Positions 7,445-15,670 of a stretch of DNA of 64,000 nt are shown here, piece after piece (positions within the stretch are counted from its first letter, which is position 1; the number at the start of each line of letters is the position of its first letter). The position numbers and the translations under genes were made by a program. The notes beneath the pieces were generated by a model that had not been told where the DNA came from, searched no databases, and saw only the letters and a list, made by a program, of their open reading frames with translations. Source of the stretch: Pseudomonas viridiflava (GTDB taxonomy: Bacteria; Pseudomonadota; Gammaproteobacteria; Pseudomonadales; Pseudomonadaceae); assembly GCF_900590885.1 (NCBI RefSeq), contig NZ_UUON01000032.1, forward strand, positions 1 to 64,000, written 5' to 3'.

Positions 7445-9856
7445 TTAATCCGGCAGTTTAAACGCCATCACATAGTCACCCTGCTTGGTACCCAGGGAAC
7501 CATGACCGCCGGCCATGACCAGCACGTATTGCTTGCCGTCCTTGCCGGTGTAGGTCATCGGTGTGGTTTGCGCGCCGGCTGGCAGGCGGCCTTCCCACAG
7601 TTGCTTGCCGTTTTTCACGTCGTAGGCACGCAGGTACTGGTCGAGGGTACCGCTGAGGAAGGACACGCCACCGGCGGTGGTGAAGGTGCCGCCCAGGCTA
7701 GGTACGCCCATGCTCAACGGGATCGGAACCGGCGAGCTGTCGCGCACGGTGCCGTTCTTGTGCATCCAGATGGTTTTGTGGGTAGTCAGGTCGACCGCCG
7801 CCACATAACCCCACGCCGGTGCCTGGCACGGCAGGCCCATTGGCGACAGCATGGCTTCCAGGATCACACCGTACGGCGCGCCTTTGTTTGGCTGCACGCC
7901 TTCGGTTTCGCTGACGCGTGGGCCTTGCTTGGCGATGTCGGCAGCCGGGATCAGCTTGGACTTGAACGCCATGTAGCTCGGGTTCACGAAGGCGACCTGG
8001 CGAACCGGGTCGACAGAAATGCCACCCCAGTCGAACACCCCGAAGTTACCCGGGTAAACGATCGAACCTTGCAGCGATGGCGGGGTGAACGGGCCGTCGT
8101 AGCGCATGGATTTGAAATCGATGCGGCACAGCATCTGGTCGAACGGCGTCACGCCCCACATGTCGCGCTCTTTGAGCGGCGGCGGCATGAAGTTCAGGTC
8201 GGACTTCGGTTGGGTCGGCGCGGTGTGGTCACCGGCAACGGCGCCTTGCGGCACGGCCACTTCGTGGATTGGCACTACCGGCTGGCCGGTGGCGCGGTCG
8301 AGCACGTAGATGCTGCCTTGCTTGGTCGACGCCATCACCGCTTGCTTCACGCCTTCAGCGGTCTTGATGTCGATCAGCGACGGCTGGCCGCCTACGTCCA
8401 TGTCCCAGAGGTCATGGTGAGTGAACTGGAAGGTCCACTTTACGTGGCCGCTGTCGATGTCCAGAGCGGTCAGGCCGGCGCTGTATTTTTCCGAATCTTC
8501 GGTACGGTCGCCGCCGTATTGGTCGGGCATCTGGTTACCCATCGGCAGGTAGAGCATGCCGAGTTTTTCATCCACGGCGAACATGGACCACATGTTCGGC
8601 GAGTTGCGGGTGTAGGTCTTGCCTTCGGCCAACGGGGTGGTGTCGTCCGGGTTGCCGCTGTCCCAGTTCCACACCAGCTTGCCGGTGTGCACGTCGAACG
8701 CGCGGATCACGCCGCTAGGCTCGTCGGTGGAGACGTTGTCGGTCACGTGACCGCCAATCACTACCAGGTTTTTGGTAACGGCTGGTGGCGAGGTGGAGTA
8801 GTAACCGCCTGGGGCGAAGCTGCCGATGTTGGCACGCAGGTCGACCTGGCCTTTGTCACCGAAGTCTTCGCACATCTTGCCGGTGTCGGCGTTGAGGGCG
8901 ATCAGACGGGTGTCGGCGGTCGGCACGAAAATGCGTTTCGGGCAGGCAGTCGGCGCGGCGGCCGGGCTGGCGCTGCCGGTAGGGCTCTGCTCGGAAGCGT
9001 AGGCGGCGTCATCGTGATACGACACGCCACGGCAGGTCATGTGCGCCCAACCCTTGAAGCTTTCAGCACCCTGGGTGGTGATCTTCGGGTCGAAGCGCCA
9101 GATTTCCTTGCCGGTGTCCGGGTCCAGCGCGATCACCTGGCTGTGCGGCGTGCACACGTAGAGCATGCCGTTGACTTTCAGCGGGGTGTTTTCCGCAGTG
9201 GTTTCTCCCGGGTCGCCTGCGCCAGGAATGTCGCCGGTGCGGAAGGTCCACGCCGGCACCAGCTTGTGGGCGTTTTCCGGGGTGATCTGCGCCAGCGGCG
9301 AGTAGCGGTCGCCATGGGCCGAACGGCCGTAGGAATTCCAGTCGCCATCGGCCTGGGCCGGGGCAGCACTGGCCATGCCTGGTACCGCGTCGCGGTCCAG
9401 TTGGCCTTTGATCTCACCCGGGTTGGTGAATTGGCTGGCAACGGCAGCGGCACCGGCCAGTACCACGGCGATGCTCAGTGCGCCGGTGCCCAGCGGGGCC
9501 GGTTGGCCACGCAGCAACGGACGGCGAAACCACGGGAGCAGCATGACGATGCCCAGGGCGAACAGCAGTGCCAGGCGCGGCACCAGCTGCCACCAGTCCA
9601 GGCCGACTTCCCACAGGGCCCACACGGTACTGGCGAACAACACCAGTGCGTACAGACCCAGCGCAGCGCGGCGGGTGGCCAGCAGCAGAAGGCCGGTGAG
9701 GGTGATGCCGATGCCGGCCAGCAGGTAATACAGCGACCCGCCGAGCATCGTCAGCTTGATACCCCCGGCCAGCAAGGCCAGGCCCATGATCAGCAACAAG
9801 ACGCCTAGCAGCCTGGGCAGCAGGCGGCTTGGGCTCGAAGCACCATCAGTGCTCAT
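7445..9856 (-). CDS. gcd: Membrane-bound PQQ-dependent glucose dehydrogenase
   Basis: This 803-residue quinoprotein oxidises D-glucose to gluconolactone in the periplasm and passes electrons to ubiquinone. The N-terminal ~145 residues form about five membrane helices. The remaining ~650 residues form an eight-bladed PQQ propeller, with segments such as GDWNSYGRSAHGDRYSPL and several W-containing repeat edges. Length and domain order match Gcd. It is the first step of direct glucose oxidation in Pseudomonas and underlies mineral-phosphate solubilisation. It appears monocistronic, with a strong terminator downstream and two perfect palindromes upstream. Confidence 0.96.
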   Translation of the reverse strand: MSTDGASSPSRLLPRLLGVLLLIMGLALLAGGIKLTMLGGSLYYLLAGIGITLTGLLLLATRRAALGLYALVLFASTVWALWEVGLDWWQLVPRLALLFALGIVMLLPWFRRPLLRGQPAPLGTGALSIAVVLAGAAAVASQFTNPGEIKGQLDRDAVPGMASAAPAQADGDWNSYGRSAHGDRYSPLAQITPENAHKLVPAWTFRTGDIPGAGDPGETTAENTPLKVNGMLYVCTPHSQVIALDPDTGKEIWRFDPKITTQGAESFKGWAHMTCRGVSYHDDAAYASEQSPTGSASPAAAPTACPKRIFVPTADTRLIALNADTGKMCEDFGDKGQVDLRANIGSFAPGGYYSTSPPAVTKNLVVIGGHVTDNVSTDEPSGVIRAFDVHTGKLVWNWDSGNPDDTTPLAEGKTYTRNSPNMWSMFAVDEKLGMLYLPMGNQMPDQYGGDRTEDSEKYSAGLTALDIDSGHVKWTFQFTHHDLWDMDVGGQPSLIDIKTAEGVKQAVMASTKQGSIYVLDRATGQPVVPIHEVAVPQGAVAGDHTAPTQPKSDLNFMPPPLKERDMWGVTPFDQMLCRIDFKSMRYDGPFTPPSLQGSIVYPGNFGVFDWGGISVDPVRQVAFVNPSYMAFKSKLIPAADIAKQGPRVSETEGVQPNKGAPYGVILEAMLSPMGLPCQAPAWGYVAAVDLTTHKTIWMHKNGTVRDSSPVPIPLSMGVPSLGGTFTTAGGVSFLSGTLDQYLRAYDVKNGKQLWEGRLPAGAQTTPMTYTGKDGKQYVLVMAGGHGSLGTKQGDYVMAFKLPD

Positions 9857-9965
9857 AGTGTGTTTCTCCGTGACGTAGGAATTTTGTAACCCCGTGCTTC
9901 ACTGTAGATGACGATTCGGCGCGGGCTTGGTTCAGCGTTAATTCGGTTTTTGCACGGTCGGGCGT

Positions 9966-9981
9966 AAGACAGCGCTGTCTT
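9966..9981. promoter_or_regulatory. Perfect 16 bp palindrome upstream of gcd
   Basis: AAGACAGCGCTGTCTT is fully self-complementary and lies about 110 bp upstream of the gcd start. It is a likely binding site for a dimeric regulator; I do not recognise which one. It has no T-run and so is not a terminator. Confidence 0.5.
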
Positions 9982-10023
9982 TGCGGGTAGGGATATTTAG
10001 CAAGATGGGGTCGACCGGGGGAG

Positions 10024-10035
10024 TGAAACGTTTCA
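10024..10035. promoter_or_regulatory. LacI-family (Cra/PtxS-like) operator upstream of gcd
   Basis: TGAAACGTTTCA is a perfect palindrome. It matches the core of the Pseudomonas Cra/FruR operator and the half-sites of PtxS operators as I recall them. It lies about 170 bp upstream of gcd, a gene of sugar catabolism, so a LacI-family sugar regulator is plausible. The rest of the 9857-10187 gap holds the palindrome at 9966 and a REP copy, with no gene. Confidence 0.5.
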
Positions 10036-10144
10036 GGTTGTTGCGAAGGATAAAGGGAGTGGTGCCTGAGAGAAAGCCTAAATCGCGATATGCATCATTT
10101 CCGATCTGGTAACAGTGACGAAGTGTCGCTGCAAAAAACTAATA

Positions 10145-10168
10145 TGGGAGGGGGCTTGCCCCCTCCCA
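10145..10168. repeat. REP-type palindrome (copy 2)
   Basis: Arms TGGGAGGGGGC / GCCCCCTCCCA around TT, the same element as at 7344. It sits 20 bp beyond the stop of the znuD-like gene. Confidence 0.8.
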
Positions 10169-10187
10169 CAAGGGATTTGCGCTGGTT

Positions 10188-12206
10188 TTAGAAGGTGGTG
10201 CGCAGGCCTACTTGCACGCTTCTGCCGGGGGCCGGCGCGATGTCGCGCAGGATCGAGCTGGCATAACGCACGGTCTGGTTGGTCAGGTTTTCGCCGTCCA
10301 CAAACGCCAGCCACTGGCTGCCGCCCATGTTGAAGTGATACCCCGCACTCGCGCCCAGGGTGGTGTAGCCATCGGTGCCGCTTTCGTTATCCGGTACACG
10401 CCCCTGGCCGGCGGCGTGTTCGACGTCGATGCGCGCTTGCCAGCGATCCAGCTCCCACAGCAGGCCGCTGTTCAAGCGCAGCGGTGCGATGCGCGGCAAG
10501 GCTTCGCCGGTGTCCAGGTTGGTGGCGCGGGTGTAGTCGCCCGACAGCTCCAGCGCAAACTTGCCGTAGGCGCTTTCGCCGAGCTTGATGTGATCCTGGG
10601 CTTCGAAGCCGGCGAAACGTGCACGCACACCGGAGTATTCGTACTCAGGGATGCCCGCCGCGTCTTCCTCGCCGTCGTCGTTCAAGGTACGACCGGTGCC
10701 CAGCAAGCCGATGTAATTGGAGAAGTGGCTGTAGAACACGCCGAAGCTGCCCTTGTGGGTGCCATTGTCAAAGCGCAGGGCCAGGTCGCTGGACACGGCT
10801 TTTTCTTTCTTCAGGTTGGCATCGCCCAGCTCGTAGGTGCCGGTGGCCACGTGCGCACCGTTGGCGTACAGCTCGTAGAACGTCGGTGCGCGTTCGGTGT
10901 AGCCGAGCGTCGCGGCCACCGACCAGATCGGCGTAAGGGTGTACACCGCGCCCGACGACAGGCTGCCGGCGGTGAAGTCATTGCTCTTGTCCGCGCCGGC
11001 AAAACGTTCGTTGCCCTTGGCGTCGGGGTCGACGCTGGTGTGTTCCAGGCGCCCGCCGAGGCTGAGTTTGAGGCGCTCGGTGGCCTGCATTTCTTCGAGA
11101 ATAAACAGCGCGCCGGCGTTGGTGTCGGTCTGCGGCACGAAGGCTTCTTCGCCCAGGGCCGAGAATTCGTTGCGTGTCACTTGTGCGCCGACCACGCCAT
11201 CGAACGGGCCGATAGGCTGGTGGCGCGCTTCAACGCGGGCCTCGTAGCCTTTGTTCTTGAAAATGGTGCCGGTTTCGCCGCCTTCGATTTCGCGGTGTTC
11301 ATAGTCGGTGTAGCCGGCGTCGAGTTTCACCGAGGTAAACGGGCCTTGCAGGTTGCGGATTTCGGACGCGAACGCGTAGTGGTCCTGCTTCATGCGGATG
11401 CGCACGTCCTGCTCGGCGGGGGAGCCGTAGTTGGCGTCGTAGCTGCTGTAGGACAGCCCGGCGTAACCGTCGTCCCAGGTGTAGGAGCCGCCCGCCGCAC
11501 CGCCGTCCTGGCGTCCGTCGCTGTTGCCCAGGCGGCCGTTTTTGCCGGGGGCGTCGTCGGTGTCCGGCGCGTGGCGGCTGCGGGCAGAGCCTGGGATTTT
11601 GAGGTCGTTGAATTCCCGCGCGTTGGCATCCAGGTGCAAGGCGAAGGTGCCGTTGCCGGCCTCCAGCTTGCCCGCGCTGCTGCGCGTGGTGTCGGCGCCG
11701 CCGTAGCGCAATTCACCGGCACCGTGGATGCCTTCGATGGCTTCGGTGGGGATGCGGTTGTCGAAGGTGTTGACCACGCCACCGATGGCGCTGCCGCCGT
11801 ACAGCAGGGCAGCGGGGCCGCGCACGATTTCGATGCGCTCGACGTTGACCGGGTCCAGCGGCACCGCGTGGTCGTAGGACAGCGACGACGCATCCAGCGC
11901 GCCCACGCCATTGCGCAGGATGCGAATGCGGTCGCCATCCTGGCCACGAATGATCGGCCGGCTGGCGCCCGGGCCGAAGTACGAAGACGACACGCCCGGC
12001 TGCTTGTTCAGGGTTTCGCCGAGGCTGCCTTTTTGTTGCAGGGTCAGCTCATCGCCTTCCAGCACGGTAGTCGGCGAGGCGAGTTGCTCGCTGCCCAGCG
12101 GGTTACCGGTGATGACTTGAGGTTGCAGCTCCAGCGCGTGGGCGTGGGCGCTGATCAACAGGGCGGCGGCAAGCGGGGTCAAGCGCCACAAGGGGGAAAG
12201 GGACAT
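10188..12206 (-). CDS. znuD: ZnuD-like TonB-dependent zinc receptor
   Basis: This 672-residue outer-membrane receptor has a signal peptide (LAAALLISAHAHA), a plug domain with the motif SRPIIRGQDGDRIRIL and the RGPAALLYGGSAIGG segment, and a 22-strand barrel ending in phenylalanine. The plug pattern (GASRPIIRGQ, SPDHA-like SYDHAVPLD) resembles the ZnuD zinc/heme receptor group. A near-consensus Zur box about 50 bp upstream strongly supports a role in zinc acquisition under starvation. No transporter partner is adjacent. The alternative is another metal or metallophore receptor of the same family. Confidence 0.85.
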   Translation of the reverse strand: MSLSPLWRLTPLAAALLISAHAHALELQPQVITGNPLGSEQLASPTTVLEGDELTLQQKGSLGETLNKQPGVSSSYFGPGASRPIIRGQDGDRIRILRNGVGALDASSLSYDHAVPLDPVNVERIEIVRGPAALLYGGSAIGGVVNTFDNRIPTEAIEGIHGAGELRYGGADTTRSSAGKLEAGNGTFALHLDANAREFNDLKIPGSARSRHAPDTDDAPGKNGRLGNSDGRQDGGAAGGSYTWDDGYAGLSYSSYDANYGSPAEQDVRIRMKQDHYAFASEIRNLQGPFTSVKLDAGYTDYEHREIEGGETGTIFKNKGYEARVEARHQPIGPFDGVVGAQVTRNEFSALGEEAFVPQTDTNAGALFILEEMQATERLKLSLGGRLEHTSVDPDAKGNERFAGADKSNDFTAGSLSSGAVYTLTPIWSVAATLGYTERAPTFYELYANGAHVATGTYELGDANLKKEKAVSSDLALRFDNGTHKGSFGVFYSHFSNYIGLLGTGRTLNDDGEEDAAGIPEYEYSGVRARFAGFEAQDHIKLGESAYGKFALELSGDYTRATNLDTGEALPRIAPLRLNSGLLWELDRWQARIDVEHAAGQGRVPDNESGTDGYTTLGASAGYHFNMGGSQWLAFVDGENLTNQTVRYASSILRDIAPAPGRSVQVGLRTTF

Positions 12207-12256
12207 CGGACATTCCTTGGCAAAACGGCAAAAGAGAGAAGGCTGAAGACGGTTTG

Positions 12257-12269
12257 GTTATAATATAAC
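12257..12269 (-). promoter_or_regulatory. Zur box upstream of znuD-like receptor
   Basis: GTTATAATATAAC is a palindrome (central base aside) matching the recalled gamma-proteobacterial Zur consensus. It is centred about 57 bp upstream of the receptor start and overlaps its likely promoter. Zinc-loaded Zur would repress here. Confidence 0.8.
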
Positions 12270-12392
12270 ATCTCTTTTTTCGTCGCGAAGGGGAACTTTC
12301 TCCCAGGGTCTATATTCAATGCAGTGCTTCCACCGTCAGGCCCCGTCGGCTAAGGTGCGCGGCTGTATTCCTCCGACTGCAAAAGGCCCGGC

Positions 12393-12626
12393 ATGACCGC
12401 GACAAGTAACGACCCTCTCCACGGCGTGACCCTGCAGCACGTGCTCACCACCCTGGTGGAACATTACGAATGGGCAGGCCTGGCCGAGCGCATTGATGTG
12501 CGTTGCTTCAAGAGCGACCCGAGCATCAAGTCGAGCCTCACGTTCCTGCGTAAAACGCCGTGGGCGCGGGAGAAAGTCGAAGGCTTGTACGTGAAGCTGA
12601 TGCGCACCAAACGCCCGCTGGATTGA
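12393..12626 (+). CDS. VF530 family DNA-binding protein
   Basis: This 77-residue protein matches the small VF530 (DUF2132) family: NDPLHGVTLQHVLTTLV, then CFKSDPSIKSSLTFLRKTPWAREKVE. Family members fold as a compact helical domain described as DNA-binding; the physiological role is unknown. It lies four bases upstream of the Pr6Pr gene, so the two are probably co-transcribed. Confidence 0.85.
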   Translation: MTATSNDPLHGVTLQHVLTTLVEHYEWAGLAERIDVRCFKSDPSIKSSLTFLRKTPWAREKVEGLYVKLMRTKRPLD

Positions 12627-12630
12627 GCCG

Positions 12631-13254
12631 ATGAAGCGGTATGTGGCAGCAGCGGCGCTGGCCGGTTGGGTAGGGCTGGCGATTCAGCAATACCTGATTT
12701 TCTATTCGCGCTGGGAAGCCGGCGCCAGCCTGCTGGGCGGGTTGATCAATTTCTTCAGTTTTTTCACCGTGCTGACCAATACCCTGGCGGCGGCGGTGCT
12801 GAGCTATGCGTGGGTGAAGCGCGACTCGGCGGCGAAGCGGTTTTTCCTTGCGCCCAGTGTGAGCAGTGGCATCGCGGTGAGCATCGTGGTGGTGGGCCTG
12901 GCCTACAGCCTGTTGCTGCGGCATTTGTGGCAGCCCGAAGGGTTCCAGTTTATTGCCGATGAATTGCTCCACGACGTGATGCCGCTGTTGTTTGTTGTGT
13001 ACTGGTGGCGTTGGGTGCCCAAGGGTCAGCTGCGCTTGAAGCACATCGGCCTGTGGGTGATCTACCCGCTGGTGTACTTCGGCTATGCGCTACTGCGCGG
13101 GGATTTGCTTGGGCAGTATCAGTACCCGTTCATAGACGTCGGCACCCTGGGTTATCCACAGGTGTTCGTGAATGCCGGGGGGATTCTGGCGGGGTTTGTG
13201 CTGGTGGCGTTGGTGGTGGTGGGGCTGGATAAGGTCATCAAGCCCCGCGCGTGA
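12631..13254 (+). CDS. Pr6Pr family integral membrane protein
   Basis: This 207-residue polytopic protein has about six hydrophobic helices (near residues 4-22, 35-55, 75-95, 110-130, 140-157, 180-200). It contains the conserved-looking segments FFSFFTVLTN and YPLVYFGYALLRG that I associate with Pr6Pr proteins. Function is unknown. It is convergent with the siderophore-interacting protein gene, with the two stop codons separated by a single base. Confidence 0.8.
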   Translation: MKRYVAAAALAGWVGLAIQQYLIFYSRWEAGASLLGGLINFFSFFTVLTNTLAAAVLSYAWVKRDSAAKRFFLAPSVSSGIAVSIVVVGLAYSLLLRHLWQPEGFQFIADELLHDVMPLLFVVYWWRWVPKGQLRLKHIGLWVIYPLVYFGYALLRGDLLGQYQYPFIDVGTLGYPQVFVNAGGILAGFVLVALVVVGLDKVIKPRA

Positions 13255-13255
13255 C

Positions 13256-14020
13256 TCACTCTTCGTCGCTGCCCTCGGCACGCCAGTAACCCACAGCCTT
13301 GAAGGCCTCCTCATTGATCTGGTGCGTATCCAGCAGCACCCGCCGTACCTGGCGCGACAGCTTGGCTTCGGTCGCGACAAAACTGTACAGCGAGCCACTC
13401 GGCAGGGTCAGGTTGCGCACCGTTTCCACCAGGTCATCCTGGCCGCGCACGACCCAGATCACCTCAACGTCGGCGGCACTCTGCAGCGTTTGCTGTTCCG
13501 CTGCATTGGCGATTTCAACCACGGCCAACACCTTGCGCCCCGCCGGCAATTCTTCCAGGCGGCGGCCGATGGCAGGCAACGCGGTTTCATCGCCGATCAG
13601 CAGGTAGCTGTCGAAGATATCCGGCACGATCAACGAGCCTCGCGGCCCACCGATATACAGGTGCTGGCCGACTTGTACCTGATCGGCCCAAGTGGACGCA
13701 GGGCCGTCGCCGTGCAGCACGAAGTCGATGTCCAGCTCGCCAATTGCCAGGTCGAAGCGACGGGGGGTGTAGTCGCGCATGGCGAGTTTTTCGGCGTCCT
13801 TGATGTTGAACGCCGGGCTTTCCAGCGCGGCCACTTCGGCGGCGTTCTGCGGGAACAGCAACTTGATGTGATCGTCGCTGCCCAGGCTTACAAACCCCGC
13901 CAGCTCGGGGCCGCCCACGGTGATGCGGCGCATGCGCGGGGTGATGTCGACCACGCGCAGCACATTCAGGCGGCGGCGTTTGATTTCGTGGGTAACGCGG
14001 TGGATAGCTTGAATATTCAT
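13256..14020 (-). CDS. Siderophore-interacting protein (NADPH-dependent ferric-siderophore reductase)
   Basis: This 254-residue cytosolic flavoprotein has an N-terminal FAD-binding barrel, with RDYTPRRFD as the flavin motif, and a C-terminal SIP nucleotide-binding domain (LLIGDETALPAIGRRLEELP). Family members reduce ferric siderophores to release iron, as ViuB and YqjH do. Its start overlaps the stop of the upstream PadR gene by four bases, so regulator and enzyme are one operon. The arrangement resembles the YqjI (PadR)/YqjH pair of E. coli, where YqjI responds to nickel; a metal-stress role here is inferred. Confidence 0.88.
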   Translation of the reverse strand: MNIQAIHRVTHEIKRRRLNVLRVVDITPRMRRITVGGPELAGFVSLGSDDHIKLLFPQNAAEVAALESPAFNIKDAEKLAMRDYTPRRFDLAIGELDIDFVLHGDGPASTWADQVQVGQHLYIGGPRGSLIVPDIFDSYLLIGDETALPAIGRRLEELPAGRKVLAVVEIANAAEQQTLQSAADVEVIWVVRGQDDLVETVRNLTLPSGSLYSFVATEAKLSRQVRRVLLDTHQINEEAFKAVGYWRAEGSDEE

Positions 14021-14565
14021 TGAGTTTTCCCGTCGGCAATGGCTTGGGCGGTGCCGTTGAGCAGCGCGGCAACGCGCACGATTTCTTCCGGGCTCCAGCG
14101 CCCATGGTGCGAATGCAAGGCGTGGCGCAGGTTGTGCACCGCCTCGTGGATTTCCGGCGGGCGGTCATGGCCGCGCAACGAGCGTTTGCTCACGTCCATG
14201 CGCAGGCGAATGCCTTCGAGGGCCACCGCCTGTTCGCTTATGAAGAGACGACCGGCGTCGGTGATTGTGTAGCGTTTTTTGCCGCCTTCGGCGTCGCCGC
14301 TGATCAAGTCGCTCTCTTCGAGGAAGGTCAGGGTCGGGTAGATCACCCCTGGGCTTGGGCTGTAGGCGCCGTCGAACAGGGCTTCGATCTGCCGGATCAG
14401 GTCGTAGCCGTGGCAGGGCTGCTCGGCGATCAGCGCCGGCAGCAGCAGTTTCAGGTCGCCCGGGGCGAAGACCCGTGGGCCTCGGCCGCCGCGCCCGCCG
14501 CCAGGGCGTTTTTCGAAGCCGTCGCGGTCATCACCGTGGTTACGGTGGGAATGATGGTCTCTCAT
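14017..14565 (-). CDS. PadR-family repressor, YqjI-like, with His-rich N-terminal extension
   Basis: This 182-residue regulator has a polar N-terminal extension (MRDHHSHRNHGDDRDGFE, Gly/Arg-rich to residue ~30). A PadR winged helix follows (LLLPALIAEQPCHGYDLIRQ, SPGVIYPTLTFLEE, GGKKRYTITDAG) and then a helical dimerisation region. The histidine-rich tail could bind metal, as in YqjI. The start at 14565 is preferred over 14673 because the longer form would run through the palindrome at 14597. It probably autoregulates from that site and controls the coupled ferric reductase. Confidence 0.88.
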   Translation of the reverse strand: MRDHHSHRNHGDDRDGFEKRPGGGRGGRGPRVFAPGDLKLLLPALIAEQPCHGYDLIRQIEALFDGAYSPSPGVIYPTLTFLEESDLISGDAEGGKKRYTITDAGRLFISEQAVALEGIRLRMDVSKRSLRGHDRPPEIHEAVHNLRHALHSHHGRWSPEEIVRVAALLNGTAQAIADGKTQ

Positions 14566-14596
14566 TTCTGTGTGCTCTCGTTTGGTTTCGATACAA

Positions 14597-14614
14597 CTTA
14601 AGATATATCTTAAG
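14597..14614 (-). promoter_or_regulatory. Perfect 18 bp palindrome, putative PadR operator
   Basis: CTTAAGATATATCTTAAG is fully self-complementary and lies 32 bp upstream of the padR start. It is AT-rich in a GC-rich genome and is placed where a repressor would block the promoter. Autorepression by the downstream PadR protein is the simplest reading. Confidence 0.75.
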
Positions 14615-14673
14615 AAGGGCGCAACCTCGCCAGACGAACGGTCATTCCTCGCATTTCGTGATGAAGGCCACAA

Positions 14674-15095
14674 AACGCCGCACAGCCACTCGACATATTC
14701 TTCAACTTGTTAGTTGATAGAGGCCCGTAATTACTATTGTTTTTTAGACTATGTAATCTTATTCTTACGGATCTCTCCGGTAGTAAACAATTCTCGTTTA
14801 TTACTATGTAGTATCTTTCTTACAGTTAATTTCAAAGTTTTGGCAAAGTGCCATAATTTTCCTATAAGTCGTGGTGTAACAAAGCTACGCAACTAAGCGA
14901 ATTGGACGGCTTTCTTAATCAATCTCGCCATGGATAATTGCCCGGCGTCGAACGAATCCATCAATTGCAATGCAAGTAGTTGGAAAAACTTCAACACTTC
15001 AATGCACGCGGAAAACGTTTAGGCGCCTAACAAGTCCTGCGCATAACTGCGTTCAGGAATCCGTTGTGATTTTAATATTACGTGAGCGTCTGCTA
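14674..15095. other. AT-rich intergenic region upstream of the pilus cluster
   Basis: These ~420 bases are distinctly richer in A/T than their surroundings and hold no credible gene. The open frame at 14714-14896 has no family resemblance or ribosome-binding site. The region presumably carries the promoter of the pilus operon and could bind H-NS-like silencers (MvaT). I saw no inverted repeats of the kind flanking an invertible promoter. Confidence 0.55.
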
Positions 15096-15617
15096 ATGAA
15101 ATCTAAAGTGAAAACTGCACTGTTAACTGTCGGCCTGCTGGCGGGTTCGATCTCTGTTGCCAACGCGGCAGATGGAACGGTTACGTTTTTAGGGTCGGTC
15201 CACTCGGGTGCTTGCTCCATCAAGCCTGAATCCGTAGACCAGTCGGTTCACCTGGGCGCCATCGCGAAGCATCAACTGGAAACCGGTGGCCGTTCCGAAT
15301 CGCGCCCAGTGCGTATCGAACTTGAAGGCTGCGACCTGTCCGGCCTCACCGACAACACCGTGACCACCACCTTCACCGGCGCTCCGTCGGGCGTGGTACC
15401 GGGTGCGATCGGCACCGTCGGTGGCGCGGGCGGTATCGGCATCATGATGACCCACGGCGGCCGTCCGGTCGTGCTGGGCACCCCGACTGCGCCACAAGTC
15501 ATCGCCGTGGGTAACAACACCCTGGAGTTTGGCGCCTATGTGCAAGGTCAGGCAGCGGGCGCAATCGTTCCTGGCGAGTTCAGCGCAGTCACCAACTTCA
15601 CCTTGGCTTATCAGTAA
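15096..15617 (+). CDS. Major fimbrial subunit (type 1 pilin family)
   Basis: This 173-residue secreted pilin has a signal peptide (ALLTVGLLAGSISVANA) and an incomplete Ig-like domain. The two cysteines (GACSI and EGCDL) are typical of type 1 pilins. It also has an N-terminal donor-strand segment (GTVTFLGSVHSGAC) and the C-terminal alternating motif FTLAYQ used for chaperone binding. It is first in the cluster and followed by a strong hairpin, so it is probably the most abundant, shaft-forming subunit. The start at 15096 fits the signal peptide; the open frame extends back to 14970. Confidence 0.88.
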   Translation: MKSKVKTALLTVGLLAGSISVANAADGTVTFLGSVHSGACSIKPESVDQSVHLGAIAKHQLETGGRSESRPVRIELEGCDLSGLTDNTVTTTFTGAPSGVVPGAIGTVGGAGGIGIMMTHGGRPVVLGTPTAPQVIAVGNNTLEFGAYVQGQAAGAIVPGEFSAVTNFTLAYQ

Positions 15618-15623
15618 GTTTTT

Positions 15624-15649
15624 CCCCCCGCGATGTGAATCGCGGGGGG
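15624..15649 (+). promoter_or_regulatory. Intercistronic hairpin after the major pilin gene
   Basis: An 11 bp perfect stem with six G-C pairs at its base surrounds the loop GTGA. No T-run follows, so it is probably a transcript-stabilising or processing element rather than a full terminator. It would raise major-pilin mRNA over downstream genes. Confidence 0.6.
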
Positions 15650-15670
15650 GGGAACTGGCGGGAGGTTCAG

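Noticed and set aside
14714..14896. 60-codon ORF in the AT-rich gap
   Set aside because: No ribosome-binding site, signal or family pattern, and its composition matches the surrounding non-coding DNA.
15624..15649. Rho-independent terminator after the major pilin
   Set aside because: The stem is strong but no T-run follows and the next gene starts 21 bases later with a good ribosome-binding site.
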